Positions 9,861-19,432 of a DNA stretch of 64,000 nucleotides are shown piece by piece. Under the pieces are notes generated by a model. It was not told where the DNA came from. It did not search any database and was given only the letters and a program-made list of their open reading frames with translations. Positions within the stretch are counted from its first letter, which is position 1. Every line of letters begins with the position of its first letter. Made by a program: the position numbers and the translations under genes. This stretch comes from Bacteroidota bacterium (GTDB taxonomy: Bacteria; Bacteroidota; Bacteroidia; AKYH767-A; 2013-40CM-41-45), in the NCBI GenBank assembly GCA_016711505.1, contig JADJSV010000002.1:1-64000 (forward strand), written 5' to 3'.

Positions 9861-10604
9861 ATGAAAGCCTTAATCAGTTTCGGCGCAAAACAATTCTCCG
9901 TTGATTTAAGTGCTCCGATTGATCTGTCGATTCCCATTATGCAGGGAGAAAAAAATGTGAATGCATTTTACATTGCTCCCGTAACATACATCCCATTCCA
10001 GGCAGGAAGTTTTGTAGGCGATGTAAATCAGGGAGGTTCATGTAATGTCAATACGATCACGATCAATCCGCATGGAAATGGAACACATACAGAAACGGTT
10101 GGGCATATTTCTAAAGAAAAATATCCGATCAGAAATTCTCTGAGCACATTTTTCTTTTTTGCAAAAGTGATCACACTTACTCCTGAGAAGATCAATAATG
10201 ATCTTGTGATGACATTAGATCAATTGAAAAATGTGCAAATTGAAAATGCCGAAGCGTTGGTGATCCGTACTTTACCAAATTCTGAAGAGAAAAAAACGCG
10301 GCAGTACTCGGGGACAAATCCTGCTTACATGACAGCAGAAGCAGCACTTTATTTAAGAGAAGCCGGCATCAAACATTTGTTACTCGACGTTCCAAGTATA
10401 GACAAGGAAGACGACGGCGGAAAATTATCTGCGCATCATGCATTCTGGAATTATCCGACAGCTCCAAGAAAAGATTGTACTATCACCGAACTGATCTTCG
10501 TTGATGAAAAAATTGCTGACGGATTTTATTTACTCGAATTGCAATATGCTGCATTTGATAATGATGCGAGTCCGTCGCGGCCGATACTTTATGGTTTGAT
10601 TTGA
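9861..10604 (+). CDS. cyclase-family protein (kynurenine formamidase-like)
   Basis: A protein of 247 residues of the PF04199 cyclase family, metal-dependent amide or lactam hydrolases that include bacterial kynurenine formamidase. The metal motif reads HGNGTHTETVGH, where the classic form is HxGTHxD; the final acidic ligand is Glu here. SAHHAFWNYP later supplies further histidines. The start follows the VIT gene by 3 bp, so the two are almost certainly co-transcribed, though no functional link is obvious. There is no signal peptide. The true substrate cannot be told from sequence; tryptophan catabolism genes are not nearby. Confidence 0.8.
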   Translation: MKALISFGAKQFSVDLSAPIDLSIPIMQGEKNVNAFYIAPVTYIPFQAGSFVGDVNQGGSCNVNTITINPHGNGTHTETVGHISKEKYPIRNSLSTFFFFAKVITLTPEKINNDLVMTLDQLKNVQIENAEALVIRTLPNSEEKKTRQYSGTNPAYMTAEAALYLREAGIKHLLLDVPSIDKEDDGGKLSAHHAFWNYPTAPRKDCTITELIFVDEKIADGFYLLELQYAAFDNDASPSRPILYGLI

Positions 10605-10660
10605 TTTCGGACTTCTTCTTGCCAATGAAGAACCAGTAAGGCTTTTTACAATGAAAATTA

Positions 10661-10838
10661 TTTCCCGCAGATTTCGCAGATAAGGCGCAGATAAATTCGC
10701 AGATCGGGTATTACAAATTTATAGAGTTGTCATTTTAAATAAGAGATGTCTTTTTGAATTACCAAAGTGTGTAAATTAAAAAAGGAAAAATCTGCGAATT
10801 TATCTGCGCCTTATCCGCGGAAATCTGCGGGAAATAAA
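10661..10838. repeat. CTGCGG-family long hairpin
   Basis: The left arm (10661-10708) reads TTTCCCGCAGATTTCGCAGA then TAAGGCGCAGATAAATTCGC and AGATCGGG. The right arm (10791-10835) is nearly its reverse complement. The arms pair over about 45 bp around an 80-base loop. It lies between the cyclase gene and the respiratory operon. The same building blocks recur at 29.2-30.1, 47.9-48.2, 50.9-51.6, 53.6-53.7 and 54.3-54.5 kb. Confidence 0.75.
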
Positions 10839-10842
10839 AAAA

Positions 10843-10880
10843 CGAGTTGGGGTGTAGTCTGCAGACTACACCCCAACTCG
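10843..10880. repeat. 38-bp perfect palindrome, GTAGTCTGCAGACTAC core
   Basis: The half-site CGAGTTGGGGTGTAGTCTG is followed immediately by its exact reverse complement, a spacer-less palindrome of 38 bp centred on CTGCAG. The inner 32 bp are identical to the core of the palindrome at 22419-22490. An RNA copy would form a perfect hairpin; with the CTGCGG hairpin just before it, it could end transcription from the cyclase operon. Confidence 0.85.
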
Positions 10881-11105
10881 AACTTTAATCGAAGAAAGAA
10901 CTCTGTTTTTATTTAGAATCATTCTTAATTACCCATAAATCAGGTGTTTCCGAACCACCTCGCCTTTTTCAAAACGACTGACGAAAGTCCTTAATAGTGA
11001 AAACGTTTCAAATAAAAAGTTAATAAAGTATTTATATTGTTGATAACCACATGTATTAGTTTTAAAATTTTTTGCTGAAAAACTTTTTAGAGTTGCCGAT
11101 TGTGA

Positions 11106-11113
11106 TAAATTTG
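11106..11113 (+). promoter_or_regulatory. putative -7 element of the respiratory operon promoter
   Basis: TAAATTTG fits the Bacteroidota -7 consensus TAnnTTTG and lies 103 bp before the actA ATG. No good TTG -33 element stands at the usual distance; only a T-rich stretch is present. This makes the call tentative and predicts a leader of about 95 bases. Confidence 0.45.
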
Positions 11114-11216
11114 CACCCGTTCGTGAAAAACTGACAATTTAATGACTGCTAGTGGTCGAAACCTTCATTTTCTGAACAATATTCCTCCGTTTGTGCAACG
11201 GACTAACAAAATCAAC

Positions 11217-12452
11217 ATGAATTACCCTTACATCGCCCGGTACTTTGCGTTTCTAATTTCGATATTCTTCATCACATTGTTCGGTGCCAATACGGCAAGT
11301 GCGCAAGATGGAGAAGCTCTTTTTAAAGCAAATTGTACTTCTTGTCACGCCGTAAAAGAAAAAGTTATCGGTCCTGCATTGGCCGGTGTTGAAACCCGCC
11401 GTACGGAAGAATGGTTGATCAAATGGATCAAAAATTCTCAGGCAATGGTTAAAGCCGGAGATCCGGACGCTGTAAAATTATACAACGATTACAACAAGGT
11501 TGCCATGACATCTTTCAATCTGAAAGATGATGAGATCAAAGCAATTCTTGCTTATACAAAGAAAGTTGCCGAAACTCCGGATGCAGTACCAGCTACTCCT
11601 GTTGCAGGCGATGGACAACCGGTAGAAGAAAAGCCGATCTGGCCATACTTATTAATAGCAATTTGTTTACTTTATTTAATTGCAGGAGTTTTAAGAAAAG
11701 TACAGGACACACTTGCACATGCCGTTCGTACAAAGAATAATGAACCACATCCGATTCCTCAACCTGCGAAAGTCCGTAACCGTGAGTGGATCCGTCAGAA
11801 TAAAAAATTAATTGCTGTAGCTCTTTTAGCAGTTACATTAATAGGTAGTGTTAAAGGCTGGTATTCTCTTCAGTCGATTGGTATTTCTCAAGGTTATACA
11901 CCTGATCAACCGATCAAATATTCTCACAAACTTCACGCAGGTAAATTACAGATCGCTTGTGTGTATTGTCATGGTGGTGCTGAGCGTGGTAAAACTGCCG
12001 GTGTTCCTTCTGCAAACGTTTGTATGAACTGTCACAAATACGTGAAGAAAGGTCCTGAAACGGGAACAGAAGAGATCGCAAAAATTTACAAAGCCCTTGA
12101 TTACGATGCTGACAAAGGAACTTACGGTCCGAATCAGAAGCCAATTCAGTGGGTACGTGTTCACAACCTGCCTGATCTTGCTTACTTCAATCACGCACAA
12201 CATTATGTTGTAGGTAAAATTGCTTGTCAGACATGTCACGGTCCGGTTCAGGACAGTATGACTGTTGCCGGTCAGTATTCACCGCTTACAATGGGCTGGT
12301 GTATCGACTGTCACAGAAAGACTGATGTGAAAATGGCAGGTAATGCTTATTACGATAATTTACACAAAGACTTAAAAGCGAAACATCCGAACGATTCTAC
12401 ATTTACTGTAGAACAGATCGGTGGAACTGAATGTTCACGTTGTCACTATTAA
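11217..12452 (+). CDS. actA: alternative complex III subunit A, hexahaem cytochrome c
   Basis: Subunit of the quinol:cytochrome c oxidoreductase that replaces bc1 in many Bacteroidota. I chose the ATG at 11217 (411 residues), because a signal peptide ending NTASAQ starts there; an in-frame ATG at 11142 adds 25 unlikely residues. Six CxxCH haem motifs are present: C40, then after a membrane helix (about 142-158) and a second helix (about 198-212), C248, C269, C337, C362 and C406. The first haem sits in a mono-haem cytochrome c domain fused to the pentahaem ActA part, a layout seen in Bacteroidota. It passes electrons from the quinol site to downstream cytochrome c. It is the first gene of the operon; actB follows after 47 bp. 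Confidence 0.93.
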   Translation: MNYPYIARYFAFLISIFFITLFGANTASAQDGEALFKANCTSCHAVKEKVIGPALAGVETRRTEEWLIKWIKNSQAMVKAGDPDAVKLYNDYNKVAMTSFNLKDDEIKAILAYTKKVAETPDAVPATPVAGDGQPVEEKPIWPYLLIAICLLYLIAGVLRKVQDTLAHAVRTKNNEPHPIPQPAKVRNREWIRQNKKLIAVALLAVTLIGSVKGWYSLQSIGISQGYTPDQPIKYSHKLHAGKLQIACVYCHGGAERGKTAGVPSANVCMNCHKYVKKGPETGTEEIAKIYKALDYDADKGTYGPNQKPIQWVRVHNLPDLAYFNHAQHYVVGKIACQTCHGPVQDSMTVAGQYSPLTMGWCIDCHRKTDVKMAGNAYYDNLHKDLKAKHPNDSTFTVEQIGGTECSRCHY

Positions 12453-12499
12453 GAGAATAAATATAAATTGCTTTAAAGAATTACCATTAATATCCAACA

Positions 12500-15400
12500 A
12501 TGGAAAAGAAATACTGGAAAGGTGTAGAAGAACTTCGCAATGATGCAGAGTTCGTACGTTTAAAAAACGACGAGTTTTACGAACCTCTTCCGATCGATGA
12601 ACTCATCAACAAAAAAGCAGACGATGTAACAGTTACACCTCGTCGCGACTTCCTGAAATTTTTAGGTTTCAGTGTTGCTGCTGCTTCTTTAGCTGCATGT
12701 GAAGCTCCTGTTCGTAAAACAATACCATACGTTGTTCGTCCTGAGCAGATCACTCCCGGAATCGCCAACTATTATGCATCAAGTTATTTTGATGGTTATG
12801 ATTACGCAAGTATCGTAGTTAAAACACGCGAAGGTCGTCCGATCAAAATTGAAGGAAATACACTGAGTTCAATTTCAAAAGGAAAAGTAAATGCACGTAT
12901 TCAGGCATCTGTACTTTCTTTATATGACAATGTTCGTTTACGCGGACCATTGATGAATGGAAATGCAGCAAGCTGGTTTGATACAGACAAGGCAATCCGT
13001 GAAAAACTTACTGCTATTGCTGCAAAAGGCGGAAAGATCCGTATCCTTTCATCAACAGTGATCAGTCCTTCGACATTAAAAGTGATCGGAGATTTTACAA
13101 CTAAATATCCTACAACAAAACATATTCAATACGATGCAGTTTCATTCTCTGCAATGCGTCAGTCTAACAACGACAGCTTTGGAGTAAATGGAATCCCTTC
13201 ATACATGTTCAATAAAGCGAATGTTATCGTTGGTATTGAATCTGATTTTTTAGTGAATGGAATTTCACCAATTGAATACGCTGCTCAGTATGCTGAAGGG
13301 CGTAAACTTGATGGTGGAAAAAAATCTATGTCGCGTCACTTCCAGATGGAAGCCGCTCTTTCTGTAACAGGAAGTAATGCTGATGTTCGTATTGGTGTAA
13401 AACCATCACAACAAGGTGCTGCTGTTGTTACATTATACAATGCTATTGCATCGAAATCAGGTGCTGCTGCGATCAGCGGTGGTATCGAAGGTGAAATGGC
13501 AGGTAGAATTGAAAAAGCAGCAGAAGAATTACTGGCAAACAAAGGCAAATCACTTGTCGTTTGCGGTATCAATGATGTTGCCGTTCAGAATTTAGTGAAT
13601 GCAATCAATGTAATGCTGAACAGTTACGGCAATACAATTGATCTTACAACAACATGTAATCTACGTCAGGGAAATGATGCTGAGTTAGCAACACTTCTTG
13701 ATGAAATGAATAAAGGTGAAGTAGCAGCATTGTTAGTTTACAATTGCAATCCTGCCTACACATTACCAAACGGAAACGCATTCGCTGACGGAATGAAGAA
13801 GGCTGAACTTTCAGTTTCTTTTTCTGATCGTCCGGATGAAACATCTGTACTTTGTCAGTTCGTTTGTCCTGATCATCACGCATTAGAAAGCTGGAACGAT
13901 GCAGAACCTAAAAAAGGTTATTATTCAGTTTGCCAGCCAACAATTGCACCACTATTCAATACACGTCAGTTCCAGGAAACATTACTTGCCTGGACAGGTG
14001 CACCGACAATTTTCCATGATTATATGAAAGCTGCATGGTCTTCTATGTTGCCAATGGGAATGTCGTGGGATAAATTCCTTCAGGATGGTGTTCTTGAAAA
14101 CACAGGAACGACGGCAGGAACATTCACATCAAAAGCATCACTTGTTGCTCCGGCAGCAGTTGCAGCTTCTGCATTTGAATTAGTAGTTTATGAAAAAGTT
14201 GGATTAGGAAATGGTCATCAGGCAAACAATCCTTGGCTCCAAGAGTTACCGGATCCGATCTCAAAAATAACCTGGGACAATTACTTAGCGGTATCTCCAA
14301 AAGATGCACGCGAAAAAGGCTGGGCTCAGGGAAATATTGTTTCCATTAAGAGTGGAAATGTAAGTGCAAAAGTTCCTGTTGTTGTACAACCGGGACAAAC
14401 TCCGGGAACAGTTTCATTAGCTATCGGCTATGGAAGAACATCAGCAGGTAAGTCAGCTGATAAGGTAGGTGTGAATGCATATCCTTTTGTTGCAATGACA
14501 GCAGGTGGACTTCGTTATTCTGCTCCTGTGGAAATTTCAAAAACTGTTGATGAGGATTATCTTTTTGCAGCGACGCAGACGCATCACACAATGATGGGTC
14601 GTGCAATTGTGAAAGAAACTACTCTTGAAGAATACATCAAGACACCGAATGCAGGGAATGAGCCTGAAATGATCCGCATCAAGGAAGGCCATGAAGAAAG
14701 AAAAGAACATCCTGAAGTGGTGACTCTATGGAAAGAGCATGAAGTAGGAAATCATCACTGGGGAATGTCGATTGACTTAAACAGTTGTATCGGTTGCGGC
14801 GCCTGCGTTGTAGCTTGTACGGCAGAAAATAACGTATCCGTTGTAGGTAAAGATGAAGTAAGACGCAGCCGTGAAATGCACTGGATGCGTATCGACCGTT
14901 ACTACAGCAGTGATGCAGATCCGAAGGAGCACGAAAAAGGTGACATCAAATTGATGGAGATTCCTAGCGACATGCCAAAGGTGGTTTATCAGCCTGTAAT
15001 GTGTCAGCATTGTAATCACGCACCTTGTGAAACAGTTTGTCCGGTGATTGCAACAAGTCACAGTTCAGAAGGTTTGAATCAGATGACGTACAACCGTTGT
15101 GTTGGTACACGTTACTGTGCAAACAACTGTCCTTACAAAGTTCGTCGCTTTAACTGGTTCCAGTATTCTGACAATGCGAAATTCGATTTCAATACTAATA
15201 ATGACTTAGGTAAAATGGTATTGAATCCTGATGTAGTTGTTCGTTCACGTGGAGTTATGGAAAAATGCTCAATGTGTGTTCAGCGTATTCAGGAAGGTAA
15301 GTTGAATGCAAAGAAAGAAGGCCGTCAGGTGAAAGAAGGAGAAGTGAACATGGCATGTGCACAGACTTGTCCTACGAACGCTATCACATTCGGCGATTAT

Positions 15401-15562
15401 AATAAGAAAGACAGTGCAATCAATAAAATGTGGAATCCGGAAGAACGAAGCTATCATCTTCTTGGTGAGTTGAACGTCCAGCCAAATGTATTTTACCAGA
15501 CGAAAGTCCGTAACGTAGAAGAGGCAGCAGTTTCACATTCCGGAGAACAGAAACATTCATAA
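12500..15562 (+). CDS. actB: alternative complex III subunit B, molybdopterin-fold plus Fe-S protein
   Basis: This 1020-residue fused B1/B2 subunit begins with a short leader and a Tat-like motif RRDFLKFLGFSVAAASLAAC (residues about 49-68). A large domain with the fold of molybdopterin oxidoreductases follows; in this complex that domain is known to hold no Mo cofactor. From C763 on come four ferredoxin-like cysteine groups: CIGCGACVVAC, CQHCNHAPCETVCPV, CVGTRYCANNCPY and CSMCVQRIQ, closed by CAQTCPTNA. These are expected to hold three 4Fe-4S and one 3Fe-4S cluster, forming the electron wire from quinol to the haems of ActA. The Cys after the Tat motif (LAAC) may be lipidated. The reading frame is intact. 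Confidence 0.93.
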   Translation: MEKKYWKGVEELRNDAEFVRLKNDEFYEPLPIDELINKKADDVTVTPRRDFLKFLGFSVAAASLAACEAPVRKTIPYVVRPEQITPGIANYYASSYFDGYDYASIVVKTREGRPIKIEGNTLSSISKGKVNARIQASVLSLYDNVRLRGPLMNGNAASWFDTDKAIREKLTAIAAKGGKIRILSSTVISPSTLKVIGDFTTKYPTTKHIQYDAVSFSAMRQSNNDSFGVNGIPSYMFNKANVIVGIESDFLVNGISPIEYAAQYAEGRKLDGGKKSMSRHFQMEAALSVTGSNADVRIGVKPSQQGAAVVTLYNAIASKSGAAAISGGIEGEMAGRIEKAAEELLANKGKSLVVCGINDVAVQNLVNAINVMLNSYGNTIDLTTTCNLRQGNDAELATLLDEMNKGEVAALLVYNCNPAYTLPNGNAFADGMKKAELSVSFSDRPDETSVLCQFVCPDHHALESWNDAEPKKGYYSVCQPTIAPLFNTRQFQETLLAWTGAPTIFHDYMKAAWSSMLPMGMSWDKFLQDGVLENTGTTAGTFTSKASLVAPAAVAASAFELVVYEKVGLGNGHQANNPWLQELPDPISKITWDNYLAVSPKDAREKGWAQGNIVSIKSGNVSAKVPVVVQPGQTPGTVSLAIGYGRTSAGKSADKVGVNAYPFVAMTAGGLRYSAPVEISKTVDEDYLFAATQTHHTMMGRAIVKETTLEEYIKTPNAGNEPEMIRIKEGHEERKEHPEVVTLWKEHEVGNHHWGMSIDLNSCIGCGACVVACTAENNVSVVGKDEVRRSREMHWMRIDRYYSSDADPKEHEKGDIKLMEIPSDMPKVVYQPVMCQHCNHAPCETVCPVIATSHSSEGLNQMTYNRCVGTRYCANNCPYKVRRFNWFQYSDNAKFDFNTNNDLGKMVLNPDVVVRSRGVMEKCSMCVQRIQEGKLNAKKEGRQVKEGEVNMACAQTCPTNAITFGDYNKKDSAINKMWNPEERSYHLLGELNVQPNVFYQTKVRNVEEAAVSHSGEQKHS

Positions 15563-15597
15563 AAAAGTAACAGTTTTAGCTTGACTAATATAAGATC

Positions 15598-16980
15598 ATG
15601 AGCGGTAATCATGAAGCGGTTGTCCGGGACCCCTTAATTCTCGGAAAGAAAACCTACCATCAGATGACAGAAGATATTTGTCGTCCGATAGAAGGAAAGG
15701 CAAATAAATGGTGGTGGATCTCCTTCGTAATAGCATTCATTGCTATGATCTGGGGAGTTACTTGTCTGTCATACACGATCGGAAACGGTATCGGAACCTG
15801 GGGTGCGAACAAGACAGTAGGCTGGGCATGGGATATCACCAACTTCGTTTGGTGGATCGGTATCGGTCACGCCGGAACATTAATCTCTGCAGTATTGTTG
15901 TTATTCAGACAACGCTGGAGAATGTCCATTAACCGTTCAGCAGAAGCGATGACAATTTTCGCCGTTGTTTGCGCAGGATTATTCCCGTTATTCCACACAG
16001 GTCGTCCCTGGTTAGATTACTGGATGTTACCATTGGCAAATCAGTTCGGTTCACTTTGGGTGAATTTCAACTCGCCACTTTTATGGGACGTTTTCGCCAT
16101 CTCGACTTATTTCTCTGTATCACTTGTATTCTGGTATTTAGGATTACTACCTGATCTTGCAACGGTACGCGATCGTTGCATTGATCCAACGAAGCGTTTT
16201 ATCTATGGAATCATATCATTCGGTTGGAAAGGAACAGCTCGTGACTGGCATCGGTTTGAGGAAGTCTCACTGGTACTCGCCGGTTTGTCTACGCCACTCG
16301 TACTTTCTGTACATACGATAGTCTCATTTGACTTCGCCACATCAGTAGTACCCGGATGGCATACTACTATCTTCCCGCCATACTTCGTTGCCGGAGCCAT
16401 TTTCTCAGGTTTTGCAATGGTACTTACCCTGATGATCATAGCAAGAAAAGTTTTAGGACTTCAGGAGTATATTACAATGCAGCATATTGAATTGATGAAT
16501 AAGATCATTATTCTGACGGGTTCAATAGTAGGTATTGCTTACATCACGGAATTCTTCATTGCATGGTATTCCGGAAATATGTATGAAAGTTATGCATTCC
16601 AGAATCGCGCCTTTGGTCCATATTGGTGGGCATACTGGAGCATGATGACGTGTAACGTAATCACACCGCAGCTTTTCTGGTTCAAAAAAATCCGGACAAG
16701 CATTATGGCAACATTTGTTATTTCGATCTTTGTAAATATCGGAATGTGGTTCGAGCGTTTTGTGATCATCGTAACATCTCTTCACCGTGACTATTTACCG
16801 TCAAGCTGGACGATGTATTCACCAACATTTATCGAAGTAGGGATTTTCGTAGGAACCATTGGTTTGTTCTTCGTATTATTCTTAACCTTCTCTCGTCTCT
16901 TCCCGATAATAGCTCTTGCAGAGTTAAAATCGATCCTGAAGAAAACGGGTAATCAGTATAAGAAAAAAGGTATTCTCTAA
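15598..16980 (+). CDS. actC: alternative complex III subunit C, NrfD-like membrane protein
   Basis: A 460-residue integral membrane subunit of the NrfD/PsrC family with about ten helices, which builds the quinol oxidation site of the complex. Visible features include the soluble N-terminus DPLILGKKTYHQMTEDICRP typical of ActC, the WWIGIGHAGTLISAVLLLFRQ helix, and conserved aromatic and charged residues in LFPLFHTGRPW and GWHTTIFPPYFVAGAIFSGF. It starts 36 bp after actB and ends 2 bp before actD. No anomalies seen. Confidence 0.93.
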   Translation: MSGNHEAVVRDPLILGKKTYHQMTEDICRPIEGKANKWWWISFVIAFIAMIWGVTCLSYTIGNGIGTWGANKTVGWAWDITNFVWWIGIGHAGTLISAVLLLFRQRWRMSINRSAEAMTIFAVVCAGLFPLFHTGRPWLDYWMLPLANQFGSLWVNFNSPLLWDVFAISTYFSVSLVFWYLGLLPDLATVRDRCIDPTKRFIYGIISFGWKGTARDWHRFEEVSLVLAGLSTPLVLSVHTIVSFDFATSVVPGWHTTIFPPYFVAGAIFSGFAMVLTLMIIARKVLGLQEYITMQHIELMNKIIILTGSIVGIAYITEFFIAWYSGNMYESYAFQNRAFGPYWWAYWSMMTCNVITPQLFWFKKIRTSIMATFVISIFVNIGMWFERFVIIVTSLHRDYLPSSWTMYSPTFIEVGIFVGTIGLFFVLFLTFSRLFPIIALAELKSILKKTGNQYKKKGIL

Positions 16981-16982
16981 TC

Positions 16983-17516
16983 ATGGCAAAAAGAATCTAC
17001 GGAATATTTGATGATGAGGAAGCATTAATGCATGCTATTCCGCATCTGAAAGAAAAAGGAGTTGTGTGTAAAGACGTTCAGAGTCCGTTCCCTATTCACG
17101 GGATCGAGGCATTGATTGGAACACCACGCACACGGATTTCAATCGCTTCATTCCTGTTCGGTTTGACAGGTACATCTTTCGCATTGTGGATGACATGGTA
17201 CATGATGATCCACGACTGGCCGATCAATATCGGTGGTAAACCAAACATGATGTTTTACATGAACCTTCCGGCGTTTATTCCGGTAACGTTTGAGTTAACA
17301 GTTTTCTGTGCAGCGCACGGTATGGCAATTACTTTTTTATTGAGAAGTAAATTATTGCCGGGTGTCCCAGCACCAATTCCGCATCCAAGAATTACAGATG
17401 ATAAATTCGTTCTTCACGTGGACGTGAAAGATGAAAGTAAGGTGAATGATGTTGCAGCTTTGATCAAAAGCGAAGGTGCATCAGATGTTCTATTTAAATC
17501 AATGCAATTTTCCTGA
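16983..17516 (+). CDS. actD: alternative complex III subunit D (DUF3341)
   Basis: A 177-residue DUF3341 protein with a soluble ferredoxin-like N-terminal part starting YGIFDDEEALMHAIPHLKEKG, and two membrane helices around residues 55-80 and 95-118 (SFLFGLTGTSFALWMTWYMM; AFIPVTFELTVFCAAHGMAI). It is a structural subunit packed against ActC and ActF in known complexes. The ATG is 3 bp after the actC stop and the actE ATG is 9 bp downstream, consistent with coupled translation. Confidence 0.9.
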   Translation: MAKRIYGIFDDEEALMHAIPHLKEKGVVCKDVQSPFPIHGIEALIGTPRTRISIASFLFGLTGTSFALWMTWYMMIHDWPINIGGKPNMMFYMNLPAFIPVTFELTVFCAAHGMAITFLLRSKLLPGVPAPIPHPRITDDKFVLHVDVKDESKVNDVAALIKSEGASDVLFKSMQFS

Positions 17517-17524
17517 GCCGATCA

Positions 17525-18169
17525 ATGAGAAAAATAGTAAGTATAATCGTTTCAGTTGCTGCAGTTGCTCAATTAGCTTCCTGCACAAATGATGACATCA
17601 AAAAACCGGGCTATGAATACATGCCAAACATGTATCGTTCGCCGAGTTATGAGACTTATTCTTCGAATCCGAATTTTGCCGACAGTATGACTTCTCGTCA
17701 ACCGGTTGAAGGAACGATAGCAAGAGGAAATGAGATCTATAACGATTACGATCGTTTGCCATATCCGTATCCGAATACTGTAGAAGGATATGAAGCAGCC
17801 GGATTAAATTTCAAATCGCCACTTCAAAAGAGTGAAGCAACTACTGAAGAAGGTAAAGTTCTTTACGTCAATTACTGTGGTCACTGTCATGGTGCAACAG
17901 GAAAAGGTGATGGAGCAGTTGCTAAAAACAACGGCCCGATTCCACCGGCTTATGATTCAGAAACGATCAAAAATCTTCCTGAAGGAAAGATGTATCATAC
18001 CATTACCTGGGGAAAAAATATGATGGGTTCTCACGCTTCTCAGGTCACTCCTACACAAAGATGGAAGATCATCATGTATATTCAGACTTTGCAGCATCCT
18101 GCAGGTCAGACAGCTTCAGCATCACCTGCAGATTCTACCAAGAGTGCAGGAAGTACTACAAAAATGTAA
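17525..18169 (+). CDS. actE: alternative complex III subunit E, mono-haem cytochrome c lipoprotein
   Basis: A 214-residue protein with a lipoprotein signal whose lipobox is AQLASC (C20), so it is anchored by lipid to the outer face of the cytoplasmic membrane. A single haem motif, CGHCH (C118, C121, H122), sits in a cytochrome c domain with GKGDG nearby and a distal Met probably in NMMGSHASQV. The C-terminus is a low-complexity Ser/Ala/Thr tail. It carries electrons from ActA toward the oxidase. Operon position between actD and actF is conserved. Confidence 0.92.
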   Translation: MRKIVSIIVSVAAVAQLASCTNDDIKKPGYEYMPNMYRSPSYETYSSNPNFADSMTSRQPVEGTIARGNEIYNDYDRLPYPYPNTVEGYEAAGLNFKSPLQKSEATTEEGKVLYVNYCGHCHGATGKGDGAVAKNNGPIPPAYDSETIKNLPEGKMYHTITWGKNMMGSHASQVTPTQRWKIIMYIQTLQHPAGQTASASPADSTKSAGSTTKM

Positions 18170-18203
18170 TTGAGTAAAAAATCTATTGCCAACGTTCTAT
18201 AAG

Positions 18204-19391
18204 ATGGACAGAAAATACGAGCTTACCCGGAATAATAAAATGATCCCATTAGTGATGATCGCTATTGGAGTTGTTGCGATCATTATGGGTTTTATGACTG
18301 ATAAAACACGTACCTGGGCTGTATTGCTCCAGAACGATTTTTATTTTACTGCAATTGCATTAGCAGGAACGTTCTTTATTGCTTTCAACTATGCAGCACA
18401 AACGGGCTGGACAGTAGGGATAAAGCGTATACCTGAAGCAATGGGCGGATTTCTGAAATACGGAATGTTGGGATTGATCCTGATATTCATTTTCGGACAT
18501 CACGATCTTTACCATTGGACTCATAGTTCTGTTGAAGAACTAACGGATCCAAACAGTAAAGTTTTTGATCCGATCATGGCCGGGAAAACAGGATTTCTGA
18601 ATATTCCATTCTTTGTTACACGTTTAGTATTGTATTCAATTCTCTGGGTTGGTTTTACTTATATTCTCCGTAAACATAGTCTTATGGAAGATCAGGATGG
18701 TAACATTTCACATTACAAACGGAGTGTAACATTGTCGGCAATTTTCCTTGTTGTTTTTGCAGTAACTTCTTCAACAGGTGCCTGGGACATTCTTATGAGT
18801 ATTGATTCACATTGGTTCTCAACTTTATTTGGCTGGTATATTTTTGCAGGATTGTTTGTAAGCGGATTAGCAATGTTAGCAATGTTCGTATTATATCTTG
18901 ATAAAAAAGGATATATGAATCACCTTACAGAAAGTCATTTTCATGACATCGGTAAATATATGTTTGCCTTCTCAATTTTCTGGACATACCTGTGGTTCTC
19001 TCAATTCATGTTGATCTGGTATGCAAACCTTCCTGAAGAAGTGTTTTATTATCAGACGAGATGGAGATTGATGAAAAGCCTGTGGATTGGAAACTTCTTT
19101 ATTAACTTCATTGCACCATTCCTGATCCTCATGACTCGCGACGCTAAACGCAAAAAGAAAATTTTGTTCTTTGGCGGATTGATCATACTTGTAGGACATT
19201 GGATAGATGTATTCGTAATAGTTATGCCCGGAACTGTTGGTGCACACTGGCATATCGGTTTCATTGAGATCGGTACAGCAATCGGTTTCCTTGGAGCATT
19301 CATCTTAAGTACGCTTACAGAACTTTCAAAAGCAGCATTGGTTCCGAAGAATCACCCGATGTTACAGGAAAGTTTACATCACCACATTTAA
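18204..19391 (+). CDS. actF: alternative complex III subunit F, membrane protein
   Basis: A 395-residue polytopic membrane protein with about ten helices, remotely similar to ActC and lacking cofactors. I prefer the ATG at 18204 (MDRKYELTRNNK) to a TTG 18 bp upstream. Recognisable stretches are GHHDLYHWTHSSVEELTDPN, SSTGAWDILMSIDSHWFST, ESHFHDIGKYMFAFSIFWTY and GTVGAHWHIGFIEIGTAIG, typical of ActF. In known structures it lies beside ActC and may form part of a proton path. coxB follows after 41 bp, linking the complex to its oxidase. Confidence 0.92.
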   Translation: MDRKYELTRNNKMIPLVMIAIGVVAIIMGFMTDKTRTWAVLLQNDFYFTAIALAGTFFIAFNYAAQTGWTVGIKRIPEAMGGFLKYGMLGLILIFIFGHHDLYHWTHSSVEELTDPNSKVFDPIMAGKTGFLNIPFFVTRLVLYSILWVGFTYILRKHSLMEDQDGNISHYKRSVTLSAIFLVVFAVTSSTGAWDILMSIDSHWFSTLFGWYIFAGLFVSGLAMLAMFVLYLDKKGYMNHLTESHFHDIGKYMFAFSIFWTYLWFSQFMLIWYANLPEEVFYYQTRWRLMKSLWIGNFFINFIAPFLILMTRDAKRKKKILFFGGLIILVGHWIDVFVIVMPGTVGAHWHIGFIEIGTAIGFLGAFILSTLTELSKAALVPKNHPMLQESLHHHI

Positions 19392-19432
19392 TTATTCAAG
19401 AATATTATTACAGATAAAAGAAAAGATTATCC

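Noticed and set aside
11914..12239. Minus-strand open frames inside actA
   Set aside because: They are antisense shadows of the haem-binding region and have no independent support.
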